A stretch of DNA of 64,000 bases, from the NCBI RefSeq assembly GCF_030295745.1, contig NZ_AP027291.1, forward strand, positions 5,022,001 through 5,086,000. The letters run 5' to 3'. The translations under genes and the position numbers were made by a program. The notes under the pieces are model-generated. The model was not told where the DNA came from and made no database searches. It saw only the letters and a program-made list of their open reading frames with translations. Below are positions 34,119-43,962 of the stretch, piece after piece; positions within the stretch are counted from its first letter, which is position 1; each line of letters starts with the position of its first letter. This stretch comes from Mycolicibacterium sp. TUM20985 (GTDB lineage Bacteria > Actinomycetota > Actinomycetes > Mycobacteriales > Mycobacteriaceae).

Positions 34119-35783
34119 ATGCTAGAGAAGTCCGGGCGTTTTCACCAAGGAGCACTTCTCATCGTTACCACCACGAGCGGCATCGCCGCACGAGCCGATG
34201 CGATCGATTCGCGGTATCACCCGTCGGCGGCGGTGCGGCGTCAGTTGAACAAGGTGTTCCCGACGCACTGGTCGTTCCTGTTGGGTGAGATCGCGCTTTA
34301 CAGCTTCATCGTGCTGCTGCTGACCGGGGTGTACCTGACGCTGTTCTTCGACCCGTCGATGGCCGAGGTCACCTACGACGGGGTGTATCAGCCGCTCAAC
34401 GGCATTCAGATGTCCCGGGCCTATGAGACCGCACTGGACATCTCCTTCGAAGTCCGCGGTGGGCTGTTCGTCCGTCAGGTCCACCACTGGGCCGCGCTGC
34501 TGTTCGCCGCCTCGATCATGGTGCACCTGGCCCGGGTGTTCTTCACCGGCGCGTTCCGCCGGCCCCGCGAGGCCAACTGGGTGATCGGCTCGCTGCTGCT
34601 GATCCTGGCCATGTTCGAGGGCTACTTCGGCTACTCCCTGCCCGATGACCTGCTCTCGGGCACCGGCCTGCGGGCGGCGTTCTCCTCGATCACCCTGGGC
34701 ATGCCCCTGATCGGGACCTGGCTGCACTGGGCCCTGTTCGGTGGGGACTTCCCCGGCGACATCATCATCCCCCGGCTCTACGCCCTGCACATCCTGCTGC
34801 TGCCGGGCATCATCCTGGCGTTGATCGGGGTGCACCTGGCGATGGTGTGGTTCCAGAAGCACACCCAGTTCCCCGGCCCCGGCCGCACTGAACACAACGT
34901 GGTCGGTGTCCGGGTGATGCCGGTGTTCGCGGTGAAGTCCGGTGCGTTCTTCGCCATGACCGTCGGCGTGCTCGGCCTGATGGGCGGGCTGCTGCAGATC
35001 AACCCGATCTGGCAGCTGGGCCCCTACAAGCCCTCCCAGATCTCCGCGGGCAGCCAGCCCGACTTCTACATGATGTGGACCGACGGCCTCGCCAGACTGT
35101 GGCCGGCATGGGAGCTCTACCCCTTCGGGCACACCATCCCTGCCGCGGTCGCCGTCGCCCTGCTCATGGGCGTCGTCCTTGGTCTGTTGACCGTATATCC
35201 GTTCCTGGAGCGCAAGTTCAGCGGCGACCGTGCCCACCACAACCTCTTGCAGCGGCCCCGGGACGCCCCGGTGCGGACCGCAATCGGGGCGATGGCCATC
35301 TCCCTCTACATCGTGCTGACCTTCGCGTCGTTCAACGACATCATCGCGCTGAAGTTCCACGTGTCGCTGAACGCGACCACCTGGATCGGCCGCATCGGCA
35401 TGGTGGTGCTGCCCGCGATCGTCTACTACATCACCTACCGGTGGGCGATCAGCCTGCAGCGCAGCGACCGCGCCGTGCTCGAACACGGCATCGAGACCGG
35501 CATCCTCAAGCGTCTGCCCCACGGCGCCTACATCGAGCTGCACCAGCCGCTCGGCCCGGTCGACGACCACGGTCACCCGATCCCGCTGCAATACCAGGGC
35601 GCTCCTCTCCCCAAGAAGATGAACAAACTGGGCTCCGCCGGCGCCCCCGGCACCGGCAGCTTCCTCTCCCCCGATCCCGAAGGCGAACAGACCGCACTCA
35701 TCGAGGCCGCACACGCCGCCGAACACCGTGCCCAACTCGCCCTCAAGGAACGGCAACACACCAACGGAGCGGTTGAGCGCTAA
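34119..35783 (+). CDS. qcrB: Cytochrome bc1 complex cytochrome b subunit QcrB, stand-alone copy
   Basis: Protein of up to 554 residues, full length for actinobacterial QcrB. It carries quinol oxidation and haem b groups in the bc1 complex, in the membrane. Visible features are the RQVHHW and HLARVFF haem histidines, the partner histidines in GTWLHWALF and YALHILL, the Qo-site segment QPDFYMMW and the HTIP stretch lining the quinol site. The C terminus has the long actinobacterial tail. qcrC, qcrA and cta genes are absent on both sides, so this is a second, unlinked copy or a relocated one. The start is uncertain: AAGGAG lies at 34149-34154, inside the annotated N terminus. Confidence 0.95.
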   Translation: MLEKSGRFHQGALLIVTTTSGIAARADAIDSRYHPSAAVRRQLNKVFPTHWSFLLGEIALYSFIVLLLTGVYLTLFFDPSMAEVTYDGVYQPLNGIQMSRAYETALDISFEVRGGLFVRQVHHWAALLFAASIMVHLARVFFTGAFRRPREANWVIGSLLLILAMFEGYFGYSLPDDLLSGTGLRAAFSSITLGMPLIGTWLHWALFGGDFPGDIIIPRLYALHILLLPGIILALIGVHLAMVWFQKHTQFPGPGRTEHNVVGVRVMPVFAVKSGAFFAMTVGVLGLMGGLLQINPIWQLGPYKPSQISAGSQPDFYMMWTDGLARLWPAWELYPFGHTIPAAVAVALLMGVVLGLLTVYPFLERKFSGDRAHHNLLQRPRDAPVRTAIGAMAISLYIVLTFASFNDIIALKFHVSLNATTWIGRIGMVVLPAIVYYITYRWAISLQRSDRAVLEHGIETGILKRLPHGAYIELHQPLGPVDDHGHPIPLQYQGAPLPKKMNKLGSAGAPGTGSFLSPDPEGEQTALIEAAHAAEHRAQLALKERQHTNGAVER

Positions 35784-35881
35784 CCGTCGCAAGATCGGCA
35801 ACTTGTCCTTTTCGGGGTCACGCCGTTCGTCCCTTTGATGAGATTCCACATTGGGATCCATTCCAATCAAAGGGAGCAGTC

Positions 35882-36232
35882 ATGCCGCAGTACGCCGCAC
35901 TCAATTACAGCGCCGACGTCGACTGGACGAGGCCCGAATACGCCGCAGAGATGGCCGAATACGGCGCATTCGGCGGTATGCACGGCGACGCGATTCGTGG
36001 CGGCGCCGCGCTCTACCCCACCTCGACAGCCACCACCGTGCGGGTACAGGGCGCGCGCGGCGGTGACGTCGTGCTCAGCGACGGCCCTTACGCCGAGACC
36101 AAGGAAGCGCTGACCGGCTTCTACCTCATCGAGGCGGCCGACCTGGACATGGCCCTCAAGATCGCCGCCGACATTCCTGCCGCCTGGGGTGGAGCGGTCG
36201 AAGTGCGCCCCGTCATCGATTTCGGCGGGTGA
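35882..36232 (+). CDS. DGPF-domain (YCII-related) protein
   Basis: Protein of 116 residues with the family motif SDGPYAETKEALTGFYLIEA in the middle (about 62-81) of a ferredoxin-like alpha-beta fold. DGPF proteins are small, cytoplasmic and of unknown biochemistry, and are typical partners of ECF42 sigma factors. An AAAGGGAG ribosome site precedes the ATG. Its stop overlaps the GTG start of the sigma factor gene by 4 bp (GTGA), giving tight co-expression. Confidence 0.9.
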   Translation: MPQYAALNYSADVDWTRPEYAAEMAEYGAFGGMHGDAIRGGAALYPTSTATTVRVQGARGGDVVLSDGPYAETKEALTGFYLIEAADLDMALKIAADIPAAWGGAVEVRPVIDFGG

Positions 36233-37461
36233 CCGAAGCCCAGCGCCTCGTCGCCGAGACGATTCGGACGGAGGGAGCGCGAATCCTCGCGACCCTCGTC
36301 CGGATCGTCGGCGACCTGCAGGCCGCCGAAGACGCGGTGCAGGAAGCGGCGATCCGGGCACTACGGCAGTGGCCGGTAACCGGTATCCCGGACTCGCCTC
36401 GGGCCTGGCTGACGGTCACCGCGCGACGGGCTGCCATCGATGCGTTGCGTCGCGAGCAGTCGCGAGTGCACAAGGAGCGTGCGGCCGTCGACCTCGATAT
36501 CGCTGACGATCCATCCGAGCACGTGGTGCGCGACGACATGCTGCGGCTGATGTTCACCTGCGCCCATCCTGCACTGGCGCTTGACGCTCAGGTGACTCTG
36601 GCGCTGCGGGTGCTGTGCGGGTTGTCCACTGCCCAGATTTCGACCGTGCTGCTCACCAGCGAAGCCGCGATCGCCAAGCGGTTGACGCGTACCAGGACCA
36701 AGATCGCGCAGGCTGGCATCCCCTACCAGATTCCGACGAGCGCTGAACTGTCACAACGTCTTTCGGCGGTTTGCGCAGTGCTGCTAGCCGCCTACACCAG
36801 CGCACACACCGCATCGGCAGGCGATCGACTGGTCGACGTCGACGGCTGCCAAGAATCCCTTCGCCTGGCCCGGCTGGTCTGCTCGCTGATGCCCGACGAA
36901 GCCACCCCGATGGCCGTCCTCTCGTTGCTGCTGCTGACCGAAGCCCGTCGTCCCGCGCGCACGGACGCCGACGGCGCACCGGTCGTCCTGGCCGACCAGG
37001 ATCGCACGGCCTGGGATACCGACGCGATCGACGAGGGCCGTCGACTGCTGAACAGGTCCCTGTCGCGCACCGCGGGCATCGCCGACCCCTATCAGTTGCA
37101 GGCCGCGATCGCCGCTGAACATGCGATATCCCCCAGCTATCAGAAGACCGATTGGGTCGAGATCGTGCGGCTCTACGATCTACTGCTCGAGGTGCACCCC
37201 ACCTCTGCGGCAGCGCTAGCCAGGGCAGTCGCGGTCGCCGAGAACTCAGGAACCGCAGCGGGTTTGGTCGCATTGGACGACATGCCGGGCGGTCGTCGGG
37301 ACCACCGCTGGCACGCTGTACGCGGCGAGCTCATGGCCCGCTGCGGCCGGTACTCCGAAGCCATCGAAGAGGTTGGGTTGTCGCTGACCGATGAGGTCAG
37401 CGCACCCGAGGCCGCTCACCGGCGGCGCCAGATCGACGAGTGGACCCGGGTGACGCCGTGA
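36229..37461 (+). CDS. ECF sigma factor, ECF42 type, with C-terminal TPR extension
   Basis: Protein of 410 residues from GTG. Sigma region 2 lies at about 10-85 (DAVQEAAIRALRQWP) and region 4 at about 115-170 (LRVLCGLSTAQISTVLLTSEAAIAKRL). A long C-terminal helical extension (about 180-410) has TPR-like repeats, the hallmark of ECF42. No anti-sigma factor is near, and the extension is thought to control activity in this group. It is paired with the DGPF protein upstream. Its last 65 bp overlap the 3' end of the convergent TetR gene. Confidence 0.92.
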   Translation: MTEAQRLVAETIRTEGARILATLVRIVGDLQAAEDAVQEAAIRALRQWPVTGIPDSPRAWLTVTARRAAIDALRREQSRVHKERAAVDLDIADDPSEHVVRDDMLRLMFTCAHPALALDAQVTLALRVLCGLSTAQISTVLLTSEAAIAKRLTRTRTKIAQAGIPYQIPTSAELSQRLSAVCAVLLAAYTSAHTASAGDRLVDVDGCQESLRLARLVCSLMPDEATPMAVLSLLLLTEARRPARTDADGAPVVLADQDRTAWDTDAIDEGRRLLNRSLSRTAGIADPYQLQAAIAAEHAISPSYQKTDWVEIVRLYDLLLEVHPTSAAALARAVAVAENSGTAAGLVALDDMPGGRRDHRWHAVRGELMARCGRYSEAIEEVGLSLTDEVSAPEAAHRRRQIDEWTRVTP

Positions 37462-38086
37462 CGCCGCGCACCTCGTGTCCGGGTTCGAAGATCGTCAGCA
37501 CGAGCGTCGCGGCGTGTTCGATGTGACGGACCGGGTCGTCGTCCCTATCGTCGGGCGCGCTGGCCATCCACCGGTCGAGGCCACTGCGCAGGATCGTCAT
37601 CGCCAGCGCGGCGATCAGCGTCGCCACCTCGTCGTCGGGTGCTCTGTTCAAGCGGTGGGCGACCAACTCGCCAACGCGGCGCTGGAATGCCTCCAGTTCA
37701 GCGAGCAACGCGGCGAACACCGGAGGGTTGGCCCGCGACACCGAGAAGACGTCGCCCATCTCGTCACGGCTGGGCAGTTCACCGGTGAACAGCCGCGACA
37801 GCATTCCCACGACTTCGGCGAGGAGTCGTGGGTAGGGCACCGACCCACCGCGAACGAAGGCCTCGCCGTCCTCGTCGGTCAGTTCCGGCAAGCCGAGGAT
37901 GATGGCCGCTTCCTTGGTCGGGAAGTAGTTAAAGAACGTGCGGGGCGCGATGCCGGCCTCCGTGCTGATCGCCTCGACCGTGACGACCTCGAATCCGCGT
38001 TCGCGGGCCAGGCGCAGAGCCACCAGATGAATGTCCCGAGCGGTCTCGCGGCGCCTGCGCGCACGTAACCCCTCCGCCGCTACCAT
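37397..38086 (-). CDS. TetR family transcriptional regulator
   Basis: Protein of 229 residues. The N-terminal helix-turn-helix (VEAISTEAGIAPRTFFNYFPTKEAAI) is of the TetR type with the usual phenylalanine-tyrosine pattern; the ligand domain follows. The ATG at 38086 (MVAAEGLRARRRRETA) is preferred to one 14 codons upstream, which would run into the operator. The C-terminal tail (EVRGVTASPGSTRR) overlaps the sigma factor gene antisense by 65 bp. It diverges from an acyltransferase gene with a strong dyad between them, so autorepression and control of that gene are likely. The ligand may be a fatty acyl compound. Confidence 0.9.
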   Translation of the reverse strand: MVAAEGLRARRRRETARDIHLVALRLARERGFEVVTVEAISTEAGIAPRTFFNYFPTKEAAIILGLPELTDEDGEAFVRGGSVPYPRLLAEVVGMLSRLFTGELPSRDEMGDVFSVSRANPPVFAALLAELEAFQRRVGELVAHRLNRAPDDEVATLIAALAMTILRSGLDRWMASAPDDRDDDPVRHIEHAATLVLTIFEPGHEVRGVTASPGSTRRSGAAGERPRVR

Positions 38087-38111
38087 GCGCTGATCGTACA
38101 CACGCCGCATT

Positions 38112-38152
38112 TGTTGCAGTGTGTGCAATTAATGCAACATGTGCACTATAGT
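38112..38152 (+). promoter_or_regulatory. TetR-type operator and leaderless promoter of the acyltransferase
   Basis: TGTTGCA (38112-38118) and TGCAACA (38133-38139) form an inverted repeat with starts 21 bp apart, two helical turns. TGTGCA occurs twice (38122-38127, 38140-38145). TATAGT (38147-38152), inside the palindrome CACTATAGTG, ends 7 nt before the ATG at 38160, so the mRNA would start at the start codon. A bound repressor would cover the promoter. Confidence 0.55.
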
Positions 38153-38159
38153 GGGGATC

Positions 38160-38977
38160 ATGCCGCTCATCCCGTTGCCGACCCTTCAGCGCCTCATCGA
38201 AAACGTCGCCGACCGGGCGGATCCCGTCGTATCGGCGTTCGAGCCCTACGTCGACGGGTTGGACAACCTGCCGCCCGACGGCCGCTTCCTTCTGGTCGGC
38301 AATCACACCCAGGCCGGGACCGAGGCGCTCCTGATTCCCTACCTGGTGCGTCGGCAGATCGGCATCCGGGTTCGCCCGTTGGCCGATCGCCAGTTCGGCA
38401 ACGTCAAGGGCCTGCCCGCCGACGTGTTCGCTGCCGCCGGCGCGGTCGTGGGGACACCCGAAGCCGCCCGTGAACTGATGCAGTCGGACGAACCCATCCT
38501 GGTGTTCCCCGGCGGAGGGAGGGAGATCAGCAAGGCCCGCGACCAGCTGTATTCGCTGAGATGGGAGGGCCGTAACGGCTTCGCCCGGTTGGCCGTCGAA
38601 CACGACTACCCCATCGTCCCGGCCGCTCTGGTCGGAGGAGACGACGTCTACCACGTGCTGACCTCGAGCGACGGCCTGTGGGCGCGGCTCACGACGCCAC
38701 TCACCAAACGGCTCAGCGGACGGTCGGACATGACGATGCCGTTGATGCGCGGTATTGGACCGACGCTGATCCCCCGACCCCAACGCATGTACCTGCGCTT
38801 CGGGACCCCGATCGACACGTCCAGGCCGAAGGGGGCCGTCGCCGAGAAGTGGGTGGCGACGGTGCGCGACCGGGCGAAGACCGAACTCGAGGCCGACCTC
38901 GCCGCGCTGCTGGAGCTCCGCGCAGGCGACCCCTACCGTCAGCTGGCACCCTGGGCCAGGAGGGCCGCCGTCTCGCC

Positions 38978-38981
<4 letters not shown>
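38160..38981 (+). CDS. Lysophospholipid/diacylglycerol-type acyltransferase
   Basis: Protein of 273 residues, PlsC/LPLAT superfamily of the MGAT-like branch. The catalytic histidine lies in VGNHTQAGTE (about 47-56), a variant of the H-x4-D box. The phosphate-binding segment is FPGGGREISKARD (about 119-131), and a third block is IVPAALVGGDD. It should transfer an acyl group from acyl-CoA to a glycerolipid or alcohol at the membrane. The ATG at 38160 fits the predicted leaderless start; an in-frame ATG at 38139 lies inside the operator. The stop shares the bases CTAG with the stop of the convergent acyl-CoA synthetase gene. Confidence 0.85.
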
Positions 38982-40540
<1,559 letters not shown>

Positions 40541-40570
40541 GAGCAGAGCGTGCCACGACGACACCGGCCG

Positions 40571-42178
40571 CTAGTCAGATTTCGAATAAACGCGACGACC
40601 CGCCAGGTAGGTGGCGCGGATCTCGAGGTCCGCGATGTCTTCCGCCGGCACCGACCGGGGATCTGCCGACAGCACCACGAGGTCGGCGTACTTGCCCACC
40701 TCCAGTGAGCCGATGACGTCGTCGGCAAACAATTGCCACGCCGCGTCCAGCGTCTGCGCCCGGATCGCCTGGTCTACCGTCAGCCGCTGCTCCGGGCCCA
40801 GCACCCGACCGCTCGGAGCGACGCGGGTGGCCGCGACGCTGATGTTGCGCAGCGGTTCCTCGGGCGTCACGGGCGGATCGTTGTGCAGGGAGATGCGCAT
40901 CCCCGTCGCCACGGCCGACCCGGCAGGCATCCATCGCGAGCCGTGGTCCGCGCCGAACAACCCGTCGACCAGGACGTCACCCCAGTAGTGAATCTGGTCG
41001 ACGAAGATGCTGCACGTCACCCCGAGATCATGGGCGCGCTGGAGTTGCTCGTCCGAGATGGCGCCGACGTGCTCCAGCCGCAATCGGTGATCATCGCGCG
41101 GATTCGCTTGCAGCGCTTGCTCGTACACGTCGAGAATGGTGTCCACGCCGGCGTCGCCCTGGACGTGGCAGGCCATCTGCCAGCCCAGTGGGTAATACGC
41201 CGCGACGATGTCGGTCAGCTGTTCGCGGGTGTAGTTGGCGTGCCCGCAGGACCCGGGCGTCACTCCGATGGCCCGGGTGGCGTCGGTATCCAGGTACGGG
41301 AACGACAGGTCGATGTTGCCGATCCAGGGCGACCCGTCGACCCAGATCTTGATGCCGACCTGACGGACCACGTCGTCGCCGTTGACCGGTACCGCGGCGG
41401 TCGTCATCGCCGCCGTCGACATCTCGTAGGTGCGCAGCCGGACCGTCAGGTCGTCGTGCAGCGACTCCAACGCTGGACGAAACATCGGGTCGAACGCCAT
41501 CTCCGAGCATGTCGTCAGACCGGCGCGGTTAAGCCGCCCGCACTCGGCTAGCAGCATCGCCGGGTAGCCGCCAGGGTCGATCGCGCCGCCGATCAGCGAG
41601 AAGACGGCACCGGCCTCCTCCGCGGTGCCGTCGAGGTCACCCGCCGCGTCGCGGCCGTACCTGGCCCCCTTCGGGTCGGGGGTGTCGCGGTTCAGCCCCA
41701 GCTGCCGGGCGGCCGCGGTGTTGAAGTACGCCTTGTGCCCGGAGTTGTGGATGATCACCAGCGGGGTCTCGGGGGCCGTCCGGTCGAGCCACTCCAGCGT
41801 CGGCTCGGGCAGTCCGACCTGAAGCAACGGATCCCAGCCGTTGAGGTAAGCGCCGGAGGCCCCGCGGTGCTCGACCTCCCCCGCCACGGCCGCCGCGACG
41901 TCGTCCGCGCTGGGCATGGTGACGGGCCGGATGTCGACGATCCGATCGGCGAGCACGATCGCCTCCATCAGCGGATGCCCGTGCGCCTCGATCAGCCCCG
42001 GAAGCAGGCAACCGTCACCGAGCTCGACGACCTCGGTGTCGGGTCCGACCAGTCGCTCGACGTCGGCCCGGTCACCGACCGCGACGACCTTCCCGTCGGC
42101 GACCGCGAGCGCCTCCGCCGTCGGGCGGTCCTCGTCGACGGTGAGGACGGTTCCGAAGAATGCCAGGTCAGCGGCCAT
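40571..42178 (-). CDS. Amidohydrolase (YtcJ-like, amidohydrolase 3; Rv0552 position)
   Basis: Protein of 535 residues. The metal-binding HxH is H66-G-H68 in EAHGHPLMEA, and GIKIWVDGS, HVQGDAG, RLEHVG and HNDPPV supply further ligands of the TIM barrel. Residues 1-60 and the C terminus form the beta-sandwich typical of the family. Members hydrolyse C-N bonds of amides or cyclic imides; the substrate here is unknown. It takes the place of Rv0552 in the conserved order. The ATG at 42178 starts the sandwich (AADLAFFGTVLTVD); an in-frame ATG 15 codons earlier is possible. It is upstream of the fadD gene by 30 bp. Confidence 0.88.
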   Translation of the reverse strand: MAADLAFFGTVLTVDEDRPTAEALAVADGKVVAVGDRADVERLVGPDTEVVELGDGCLLPGLIEAHGHPLMEAIVLADRIVDIRPVTMPSADDVAAAVAGEVEHRGASGAYLNGWDPLLQVGLPEPTLEWLDRTAPETPLVIIHNSGHKAYFNTAAARQLGLNRDTPDPKGARYGRDAAGDLDGTAEEAGAVFSLIGGAIDPGGYPAMLLAECGRLNRAGLTTCSEMAFDPMFRPALESLHDDLTVRLRTYEMSTAAMTTAAVPVNGDDVVRQVGIKIWVDGSPWIGNIDLSFPYLDTDATRAIGVTPGSCGHANYTREQLTDIVAAYYPLGWQMACHVQGDAGVDTILDVYEQALQANPRDDHRLRLEHVGAISDEQLQRAHDLGVTCSIFVDQIHYWGDVLVDGLFGADHGSRWMPAGSAVATGMRISLHNDPPVTPEEPLRNISVAATRVAPSGRVLGPEQRLTVDQAIRAQTLDAAWQLFADDVIGSLEVGKYADLVVLSADPRSVPAEDIADLEIRATYLAGRRVYSKSD

Positions 42179-42319
42179 CGGGCCATCCTCGCAGGAGCCC
42201 GGCGAGAATTCGCTCGAATCCATCGTCCCGCCGTGTCGATTTCCGGGGGGTGCCGTTCGACGTAGTGGCGAGGGCACGATGGACGGTGCCCCTTCCCACC
42301 GATAGAAGGAGACATCGAA

Positions 42320-42748
42320 ATGCGGTACATGCTGATCATGCGGTCCACGCCGGAGGCCGAGGAGTACGTCCAGGAGAACGTCGATTTCAGCGAGATCATC
42401 GCGGCGATGGGTCGCTTCAACGAGGAGCTCACGAAGGCCGGAGTGCTACTCGCGGGCGAGGGCCTGGCCGGACCCGAAGAGGGTTTCGTCGTCGACTTCA
42501 GCAGCGACCCGCCGGTCGTGACGGACGGTCCGTACACCGAGGCCAAGGAGCTGTTCAACGGCTTCTGGATCCTGGACGTGTCGTCGGTCGACGAAGCCAA
42601 GCAGTGGGCGAGCAAGTGCCCGCTGGGCGCCGGCGTGAAGCTCGAGGTGCGTCGTGTATCCGAGACCGAGGACTTCGACCAGAACGACGAATGGATCCAG
42701 AAGGAGACGAAGTGGCGAGAGGAGAACGATCCCCGCTACGCGAAGTGA
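42320..42748 (+). CDS. DGPF-domain (YCII-related) protein, second copy
   Basis: Protein of 142 residues. The family motif TDGPYTEAKELFNGFWILDV lies at about 68-87, preceded by a first strand RYMLIMRSTPEAE. It is longer than the first copy, with a charged tail (WIQKETKWREENDP). An AGAAGGAGA ribosome site precedes the ATG. The matching ECF42 sigma factor is probably the one at 47566, 4.8 kb away, because the other sigma gene is already coupled to its own DGPF gene. It stands between a divergent amidohydrolase gene and a convergent secreted protein gene. Confidence 0.9.
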   Translation: MRYMLIMRSTPEAEEYVQENVDFSEIIAAMGRFNEELTKAGVLLAGEGLAGPEEGFVVDFSSDPPVVTDGPYTEAKELFNGFWILDVSSVDEAKQWASKCPLGAGVKLEVRRVSETEDFDQNDEWIQKETKWREENDPRYAK

Positions 42749-42798
42749 GTCCCCGGCGTCCCCGGCGGCCGTCCCCCGGCCGCCGGGGACCGCGCGTC

Positions 42799-43506
42799 CT
42801 AGAAGAACTCGCTGGTGTTGGTCGTGGTGCCGTTGTCGCACTTGACGGTGACGTTCCAGTTCTGGAACTTCGGGATCGCGGGCACGATGACCAGGTCGTA
42901 GGTCTGGTTGGCGGGCAGGAAGAAGCTCCGCTGGTAGAAGTCCGACGTGTACGTGCACTGCGAGGCGACGCCGCTGCGATCGGTGATGTGGGCCGTGAGA
43001 CCACCGATCCTCGGATCCCACGACACACCCGGCCCCTGCTTGGGTGCCGGCGGCGGGGGTGGCGGCGCCGGGGCGGGCGGCGGAGGTGGCGCGGGTTGCG
43101 GAGCCGGCGCGGGTTGGCTGGTCTGCCTGCGGGACGTCGCCGCCGCATTGTCCGTGGCAGCCTGATCGCGGACCGCGGGCACCACGCACACCTGATCGCC
43201 GCCCCAAGCGTCACGCCAGACGAAGCCCTGTTTGCAGGTGTTGGGGCCATAGGCGCCGCCGCCCGGCTGCCGGTTCGCCGCGGCCGCGGCGTTCTGCGCC
43301 GCGGTCTGACTGCGGACGTCGGGGGTGACGCAGACGTGGTCACCGGCCCGGCCGTCCCGCCAGACGAAGCCCTGGATGCAGGTGTCGGGCCCATACGGCA
43401 GTGGGTCGGCCGACGCCGGTGGTGCGGCGGCGAGGGAGCTCAGGGCCCCGAGTGCCGCGGCCGAGAGTGAGGCGAGCGTGCCCGCCCTCGTGAGTTGACG
43501 GTTCAT
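42799..43506 (-). CDS. Secreted protein with two Cys repeats and a Pro-rich linker
   Basis: Protein of 235 residues. The signal peptide ends after ASA (about residue 33). Two repeats of about 45 residues follow: YGPDTCIQGFVWRD...VCVTP and YGPNTCKQGFVWRD...VCVVP, each with a Cys pair, the conserved QGFVWRD core and a trailing V-R-x-Q segment. A Pro/Ala linker (about 135-160) leads to a C-terminal beta domain with two further Cys (QCTYTS, VKCDNG). It is exported and likely disulphide-bonded. The repeat resembles modules seen in other mycobacterial exported proteins; no function is assigned. Confidence 0.8.
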   Translation of the reverse strand: MNRQLTRAGTLASLSAAALGALSSLAAAPPASADPLPYGPDTCIQGFVWRDGRAGDHVCVTPDVRSQTAAQNAAAAANRQPGGGAYGPNTCKQGFVWRDAWGGDQVCVVPAVRDQAATDNAAATSRRQTSQPAPAPQPAPPPPPAPAPPPPPPAPKQGPGVSWDPRIGGLTAHITDRSGVASQCTYTSDFYQRSFFLPANQTYDLVIVPAIPKFQNWNVTVKCDNGTTTNTSEFF

Positions 43507-43631
43507 GGTTCATTCCTCCATTTGGGATGCCCGCGAATGAGCAAGCACCGCTGCGTTTCTCGGTTGCGCTCGAGTGCACCAGCGCAAGATCGACGCTATG
43601 GAGGGCGGCAACGAAGGGCGCGAGTAGTGCG

Positions 43632-43895
43632 CTACTCGATTTCGTCGCGGAGCGTGCGGATCCGAATCGGACCGCGCCATGCGGCGTCCGGATCGAGCGC
43701 GTTGCCCTTCTGGGTGATCTCGACGTCACCCGCCTTCGCGAGCTCGCGCGCCACGTCCCGGGCGTCGTCCATCAGACCGCGCCAGTCCTGGCCGCCGACC
43801 GCGCGGGCGGCGTCCGAGGGACAGATGGTCTTCGACGGCCCACGCTCCCGGGTCATGTCGAGGATGGCGTCACGCAGCTTCGCCCGAGGAGTCAC
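43632..43895 (-). CDS. DUF3253 family protein
   Basis: Protein of 87 residues from GTG. The winged-helix-like sequence LRDAILDMTRERGPSKTICPSDAARAVGG is characteristic of DUF3253, small proteins of unknown function that often stand alone. TICPSDAAR is the family hallmark. It is cytoplasmic, with no signal. The start precedes the fadD8 operator by 43 bp, so the two genes diverge and could share regulation. Coding supported by family resemblance; role unknown. Confidence 0.8.
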   Translation of the reverse strand: MTPRAKLRDAILDMTRERGPSKTICPSDAARAVGGQDWRGLMDDARDVARELAKAGDVEITQKGNALDPDAAWRGPIRIRTLRDEIE

Positions 43896-43938
43896 GGCAT
43901 CGAGTCAAGTCGAATGCCGCGGCCCTTGCCACCGTTTC

Positions 43939-43956
43939 TGTAACACGTTCTAATCT
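43939..43956 (+). promoter_or_regulatory. KstR-type operator overlapping the fadD8 -10
   Basis: TGTAACACGTTCTA (43939-43952) fits the published KstR pattern TNNAACNNGTTNNA at every defined base. TAATCT (43951-43956) overlaps its end and finishes 6 nt before the ATG at 43963, placing transcription start on the start codon. A repressor bound here would block the -10. The site would link fadD8 to sterol-derived acyl-CoA control. Confidence 0.55.
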
Positions 43957-43962
43957 GTTGCC

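Noticed and set aside
34122..35870. Long open frame on the minus strand (582 codons) opposite qcrB
   Set aside because: It is the antisense shadow of qcrB, with composition rich in Gln, His and Arg, no recognisable fold and no start context. The plus-strand product is unmistakable QcrB.
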